Below are positions 60,024 through 64,000 of a stretch of DNA of 64,000 nucleotides, in pieces. The position numbers and the translations under genes are program-made. The notes beneath the pieces are model-generated. The model saw only the letters and a program-made list of their open reading frames with translations. It searched no databases and was not told where the DNA came from. Positions within the stretch are counted from its first letter, which is position 1. Every line of letters begins with the position of its first letter. Origin of the DNA: CANRIN01 sp964493515 (GTDB lineage: Bacteria; Bacillota; Clostridia; Oscillospirales; JAAYOS01). The DNA is taken from the NCBI GenBank assembly GCA_964493515.1, contig CAZBNJ010000002.1, positions 1 to 64,000 on the forward strand, in the 5' to 3' direction.

Positions 60024-60560
60024 ATGCAGTCGGAGGCGATAAATCGCAATTACGGAGAGAGCGTGGCATATGATCTGTCACGCTTTGATAACCGTGTACG
60101 CGTTCGTGAGGCGCTCGCAAACGAGGCGGTAGTCACGCCGGATATGCCGCGCGCACATTCCCGCGCGAAGGCGGAGGCCAAGGCAAAGACGCGTCATCTG
60201 CCCATCAGCGCGTTTACGATAGTCAGCTATGTCGTGATAACCGTGCTCGCGCTGATGCTGCTCATGAGCTACATGACGCTCAACGAGATAGCGGTGGACA
60301 CTTCGCGTATGCAGAACGAACTCTCACAGCTCCAGAGCGACGGCGCAAAGCTGCTTGTCGAGTACGAGCGCGCGATGAATGTCGGCGATCTCGCGGCAAA
60401 GGCATCCGCCGCAGGGATGTACGCCCCCGGAGCGGATCAGATAGGCTATGTGGACATCAGCCGCAGTGACAAGGCCACCGTCTATTCGACCGAGAGCGAG
60501 GGCGGATTCTTTGAGAACATAGAAAAATTCTTCCTCGCGGTGGGAGGATACTTCGAGTAA
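60024..60560 (+). CDS. ftsL: FtsL-like division protein
   Basis: The 178-residue protein has about 60 cytoplasmic, basic residues, one membrane helix near 64-86 (FTIVSYVVITVLALMLLMSY), and a short coiled coil outside (NEIAVDTSRMQNELSQLQSD), the single-pass layout of FtsL/DivIC. The position between rsmH and the division transpeptidase supports FtsL, which scaffolds FtsI and FtsW at the septum. It is longer than most FtsL proteins. GGAGG lies 7 bases before the ATG at 60024. Confidence 0.82.
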   Translation: MQSEAINRNYGESVAYDLSRFDNRVRVREALANEAVVTPDMPRAHSRAKAEAKAKTRHLPISAFTIVSYVVITVLALMLLMSYMTLNEIAVDTSRMQNELSQLQSDGAKLLVEYERAMNVGDLAAKASAAGMYAPGADQIGYVDISRSDKATVYSTESEGGFFENIEKFFLAVGGYFE

Positions 60561-60622
60561 GATCGGCATAGCGGAGCAAGCAGACAAATATACTTCATGT
60601 GTGCAACGACAGTCAGATGAGG

Positions 60623-60644
60623 AGGGGGGAAGCATCCCCCCTTT
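60623..60644 (+). terminator. GC-only hairpin between ftsL and the PBP gene
   Basis: GGGGGG and CCCCCC enclose AAGCAT and are followed by TTT and A. The T run is short, so it is at best a partial terminator that lowers downstream expression. Confidence 0.42.
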
Positions 60645-60689
60645 AGTGCTCGAATAAGGGCAAAACCCAGCGGACACACGGAGGCTCAG

Positions 60690-63026
60690 ATGGAAGACAG
60701 CATCCAAAGGAAAAAAGCGGACAGAACCCAGCGGAAAAAAGCGGATAATAAGCGCACGGTCGGAACGCAGCCTCGCACCGACCGCTTTATGATGTACCGC
60801 ATATGGGCGATAGAGCTGCTGCTTATCGTGGTGGGCTTCAGTATGCTCGTGTGGCAGCTCTACCGCATACAGATAGTCAACAAGGACTACTACGAGCAGC
60901 GCGCGATAAGCCAGCAGACGCGCGGCTCGATAATCGACGCCGACCGCGGCGTGATATACGACCGCAACGGCACGACGCTCGCTGTCTCCGCGTCCGCCGA
61001 GACGATACAGCTTTCGCCGAAGAATATCAAGGACGACGCGGAGGCGCAGCTGATATCCAAGGGACTTTCGGAGATACTCGGACTTGACTATGACACGGTG
61101 TACAAAAAGACCGAGAACCGCAAGCTCGCCTATCAGCTGATAAAGCGCAAGGTGGAGCAAGACGTGGCGGACGAGATACGCGAGTTCAAGGTGGCAAACG
61201 GCGGTCTGCCCGCGATCGAGATAGTCGCGGACACCAAGCGGTACTACTCGTTCGGCAGCTTCGCGTCGCAGATAATCGGCTTTGTCGGCGTGGACAACGA
61301 GGGACTGGAGGGCGTCGAGGCGTACTATGACACGACGCTGACCGGCGTGGAAGGAAAGGTCGTGAGCGCAAAGAACGCCGCGGGCACGTCCATGCCGTTC
61401 AAGTTTGAGAAGTATTACGACGCGCAGGACGGACAGTCGATAGTGCTGACCATCGACCAGACGCTTCAGCAGATACTCGAGACGCATCTCGAGGACGCAA
61501 TAATCCGCAACGACATACAGCGCAAGGGCGTCGGCATAATCATGAACGTGAACACCGGCGAGATACTGGCGATGGCGACCACCGACGGCTGCGACCTGAA
61601 CGATCCGCGCGAGCTTACCGACAAGGACCGCGAACAGCTCGAGGGCCTGGAGGGCGACGAGTACACCACGAAGCTGTCCGAGCTGCAATACGCGCACTGG
61701 CGAAACAAGGCGATAAGCGACACCTATCAGCCCGGTTCGGTCTTTAAGGTCGTCACGCTCTCGATGGCGCTGGAGGAGGGAGTCGTGACCGAGGAGACGA
61801 CCTTCAGCTGCACCGGCTCGACGCGCGTGAGCGGCTGGGGAAAGCCGATAAGCTGCTGGAAAAAGGCGGGTCACGGCACGCAGACGCTTCAGCGCGCGCT
61901 GCAAAACTCGTGCAACCCCGCGTTTATAAACATCGGTCTGAGGATAGGCCAGGAGCGCTTCTACGACTATCTCCAGGCATACGGATTCGGTCAGTACACG
62001 AACATCGACCTGCCGGGCGAGGCGACCGGACTGCTCTTCGACCGCGCGAACTTCCTTTCGCAGGATGTCTCGCTTGCGGTCGCGAGCTTCGGCCAGACCT
62101 TTACCGTCACGCCGATACAGATGATAACCGCGGTGTCGGCGGTGGTCAACGGCGGCTATCTCATGAGGCCGTATATGGTAAAAGAGGTGCGCAACGCCGA
62201 CGGTACGGTCGCGTCGGTTACCGAGCCCACGGTCGTGCGCCAGGTGATAAGCGAGGAGACGTCGGCGCTGATGTGCAAGCTGATGGAGGGCGTCGTCGCC
62301 GACGGTTCGGGACGCAACGCCCAGGTCACCGGCTATCGCATCGGCGGCAAGACCGCGACGTCCGAGAAGATAGGCGAGGCGAACAGCGAGGGCAAGTACG
62401 ACGTAAGCTTCCTTGCGGTCGCGCCGGCGGACGATCCGGAGATAGCGATGCTCGTCATACTCGACACCCCGGGCGAGTCGATACCGCAGAACCAGCGCTC
62501 GGGCGGATATATCGCCGCGCCGCTTGCCGGCGATATCCTCGAGGACGTGCTGCCCTATCTCGGCTATGATCCGGAGTATACCGGCGCGGAGCTGTTCGGC
62601 GCACAGACCACGCTGCCGAACGTCAGTGGGCTTTCGACCGAGGAGGCAAAGGCGACGCTCACCGCCAAGGGATTCAAGGAGATAGTCTTTGCCGACGAGG
62701 GCGAGACGATAACCGGTCAGATACCCGCCGCCGGAGCGAAGGTCGTGACCTCCTCCAAGGTGATACTCTACACGCAGGGCGATGCGCCGTCGGACATGGT
62801 GACCGTGCCGAGCGTCGTGGGACTGTCGCCGGAGAGCGCGAACGCAAAGCTGACGAACTCGGGACTCTATCTGCGCCCGACCGGAGCGCTCGGCTCGTCG
62901 ACATCGACGATAGCCGCCGCGAGCCAGTCGGTGGATGCGGGAACAGAAGTGCCGCGCGGCACGATAGTGGAAGTCAGCTTCCTTGACAGCAATGTCGGCG
63001 ACTATGCCGCAAGCGGCGTGGGATGA
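60690..63026 (+). CDS. pbpB: Division transpeptidase, class B penicillin-binding protein with two PASTA domains
   Basis: The 778-residue protein crosslinks septal peptidoglycan. It has a basic cytoplasmic tail, a membrane anchor near residues 37-57, the PBP dimer domain, and a transpeptidase with S350-V-F-K353 and S407-C-N409. The third motif reads K554-T-A-T557, where KTG or KSG is usual. Two PASTA domains follow (about 640-700 and 705-770), as in PBP2B of Bacillus; SpoVD normally has one. No second PBP gene lies between it and murE, so it may serve both division and sporulation. A hydrophilic run with repeated RKKAD starts the protein. Confidence 0.93.
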   Translation: MEDSIQRKKADRTQRKKADNKRTVGTQPRTDRFMMYRIWAIELLLIVVGFSMLVWQLYRIQIVNKDYYEQRAISQQTRGSIIDADRGVIYDRNGTTLAVSASAETIQLSPKNIKDDAEAQLISKGLSEILGLDYDTVYKKTENRKLAYQLIKRKVEQDVADEIREFKVANGGLPAIEIVADTKRYYSFGSFASQIIGFVGVDNEGLEGVEAYYDTTLTGVEGKVVSAKNAAGTSMPFKFEKYYDAQDGQSIVLTIDQTLQQILETHLEDAIIRNDIQRKGVGIIMNVNTGEILAMATTDGCDLNDPRELTDKDREQLEGLEGDEYTTKLSELQYAHWRNKAISDTYQPGSVFKVVTLSMALEEGVVTEETTFSCTGSTRVSGWGKPISCWKKAGHGTQTLQRALQNSCNPAFINIGLRIGQERFYDYLQAYGFGQYTNIDLPGEATGLLFDRANFLSQDVSLAVASFGQTFTVTPIQMITAVSAVVNGGYLMRPYMVKEVRNADGTVASVTEPTVVRQVISEETSALMCKLMEGVVADGSGRNAQVTGYRIGGKTATSEKIGEANSEGKYDVSFLAVAPADDPEIAMLVILDTPGESIPQNQRSGGYIAAPLAGDILEDVLPYLGYDPEYTGAELFGAQTTLPNVSGLSTEEAKATLTAKGFKEIVFADEGETITGQIPAAGAKVVTSSKVILYTQGDAPSDMVTVPSVVGLSPESANAKLTNSGLYLRPTGALGSSTSTIAAASQSVDAGTEVPRGTIVEVSFLDSNVGDYAASGVG

Positions 63027-63039
63027 AAGGAGCAGAACA

Positions 63040-64000
63040 ATGACGCTTAAAAACTTGATCGAGGGCGCGGAGGTGCTCGGCTGCACCGCCGACCTCGAGT
63101 CGGATATAACATCGGTCACGTCGGACAGCCGAAAGGTGATACCCGGCTCGCTGTTCGTTGCCGTTCCGGGGTTCAAGGAGGACGGCGCGAAATATGTCCC
63201 GTCGGCGCTCGAAAAGGGCGCGGCGGCGGTGATATCCGCGCAGGACATACCGAACTGCCCGACCGTTGCGGTGAAGAACGTGCGCCGCGAGCTCAGCCGC
63301 GTGTCCGCGAACTTCTTCTCCCGCCCGACCGCCCGCATGACGGTGGTGGGCATCACCGGCACAAACGGCAAGACCACGTCGAGCTATCTCGTGCGCCACA
63401 TCCTTAGGAGCGTTGGCGGAGTTGGCGTCGGGCTTATCGGCACGAACGAGATAATCGTCGGCGGCGAGGCGGTGGAGGCTGTGCGCACCACCCCCGAGTC
63501 GGTCGAGATACAGGAGCTGTTCTCGCGGATGCTTGCGTCCGGCGAGCGCCACGCGGTGATGGAGGTCTCCTCGCACGCGCTCGCGCTCGACCGAGTAGCC
63601 GACGTGCACTACTCGGTGGCGGCGTTCACCAACCTGACCCGCGACCACCTGGATTTCCACGGCGACATGGAGAGCTACTATCAGGCAAAGAAGCTGCTGT
63701 TTTCGATGTGCGACAGGGCGACGATAAACCTCGACGACGAGTACGGCGCGCGGCTGGCAGGCGAAGTGCGCTGCCCGCTGATAACCACCTCGGCTCGCGG
63801 GGCGAGGGACGCCGATGTGCTCGCGACGAACATCGAGTACCGCGCGGAGGGGGTCAGATTCGTCGCCGAAAAGAGCGACGAACGCGCAATCGTTGACCTG
63901 AAGATACCCGGTGAGTTTTCGGTGCACAACGCGCTGACCGCCATCGGTGTCGCGCTGAGCCTCGGTATCTCGCTTGCCGACGCCGCGAAAGCGCTTGGCG
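63040..64000 (+). CDS. murE: UDP-MurNAc-tripeptide synthetase MurE, cut by the window end
   Basis: The first 320 residues are present. VTSDSRKVIPGSLFVAVPGF near residue 26 binds the uridine nucleotide; ITGTNGKTTSSYLVRHIL near 106 is the ATP loop; EVSSHALALDRV near 176 and FTNLTRDHLDFHGDMESYY near 195 are Mur ligase signatures. It adds the third amino acid, probably meso-diaminopimelate, to UDP-MurNAc-dipeptide; the residues that choose the amino acid lie beyond the edge. AAAGGAG lies 8 bases before the ATG. Confidence 0.96.
   Translation, partial: MTLKNLIEGAEVLGCTADLESDITSVTSDSRKVIPGSLFVAVPGFKEDGAKYVPSALEKGAAAVISAQDIPNCPTVAVKNVRRELSRVSANFFSRPTARMTVVGITGTNGKTTSSYLVRHILRSVGGVGVGLIGTNEIIVGGEAVEAVRTTPESVEIQELFSRMLASGERHAVMEVSSHALALDRVADVHYSVAAFTNLTRDHLDFHGDMESYYQAKKLLFSMCDRATINLDDEYGARLAGEVRCPLITTSARGARDADVLATNIEYRAEGVRFVAEKSDERAIVDLKIPGEFSVHNALTAIGVALSLGISLADAAKALG

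Noticed and set aside
60324..63377. Long minus-strand open frame opposite the PBP gene
   Set aside because: Composition is rich in Arg, Leu and His as in antisense shadows, and it crosses the ftsL-PBP and PBP-murE boundaries.
1..64000. Phage, insertion sequences, CRISPR arrays or genomic islands
   Set aside because: No transposase, integrase, repeat-spacer array or abrupt run of foreign genes was seen; gene content is core-like throughout.

Overview
The window is a gene-dense, GC-rich stretch of bacterial chromosome from an anaerobic, low-GC-ancestry Firmicute (class Clostridia, probably one of the high-GC uncultured gut lineages). Supporting genes are HPr kinase/phosphorylase, an HPr pair, WhiA, RapZ, YvcK, RecD2, MutS2, the sporulation proteins YqfC, YqfD and YlbJ, formate-tetrahydrofolate ligase and an L20-type infC leader. 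Most start codons have strong Shine-Dalgarno sites of the AGGAGG type, and the promoters are nearly all SigA-like with 17-base spacers. A run of ten Ns inside pfkA suggests a scaffolded draft or metagenome assembly. Species-level placement cannot be made from what is here.

Layout. 1-5.6 kb, mostly minus: a partial tRNA-Ala, a peroxiredoxin-like protein, comF, recD2, a small membrane exporter and a split chromate transporter. 5.7-9.2 kb, plus: xylulokinase and a two-subunit transketolase, feeding pentoses into the pentose phosphate pathway. 9.2-12.8 kb: galM, divergent from an unusual condensation-domain-like protein through a shared palindromic promoter, then a small P-loop protein with pyrE. 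12.9-14.4 kb, minus: dacF and an HPr-like protein that lacks the phosphorylatable histidine. 14.6-22.7 kb, plus: mtaB, a DUF1294 protein, pgi, a secreted RCC1-propeller/trypsin-like protease, a CPBP membrane protease, a glycosyltransferase, cdd and an unknown polytopic protein. 22.8-26.4 kb, minus: lgt-folD-fhs. 26.5-28 kb: an attenuator leader and infC-rpmI-rplT. 28-31 kb: acetyltransferases, a HAD phosphatase and a TrmB-GNAT fusion. 31.1-43.5 kb, plus: a vitamin B6-type kinase, hprK-glcK, murB-rapZ-yvcK-whiA, dnaE, pfkA and fba. 43.6-46.6 kb, minus: an ECF sigma factor with a membrane partner carrying four extracytoplasmic CxxC pairs, a small cysteine-rich protein and ylbJ. 46.7-54.3 kb, plus: yqfC-yqfD-phoH-ybeY-dgkA-era-recO and mutS2. 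54.4-58.2 kb: ptsH, uvrC-rsmD-coaD and a coiled-coil protein. 58.6 kb to the end: the start of the division and cell-wall cluster (mraZ-rsmH-ftsL-PBP-murE).

How the genes work together. Glycolysis and its control are well represented (glcK, pgi, pfkA, fba, HPr, HprK, a His-less HPr homologue, RapZ, YvcK). Peptidoglycan synthesis and division form a second theme (murB, dacF, mraZ cluster, dgkA). Translation and RNA modification form a third (infC operon, ybeY, era, rsmD, rsmH, trmB, mtaB). No phage, insertion sequence, CRISPR array or integrated element was seen. The most unusual items are the secreted propeller-protease, the sigma factor/CxxC membrane protein pair, the TrmB-GNAT fusion, the His-less HPr protein, the face-to-face palindromic promoters at galM, and a membrane-anchor reading-frame extension on RecD2.
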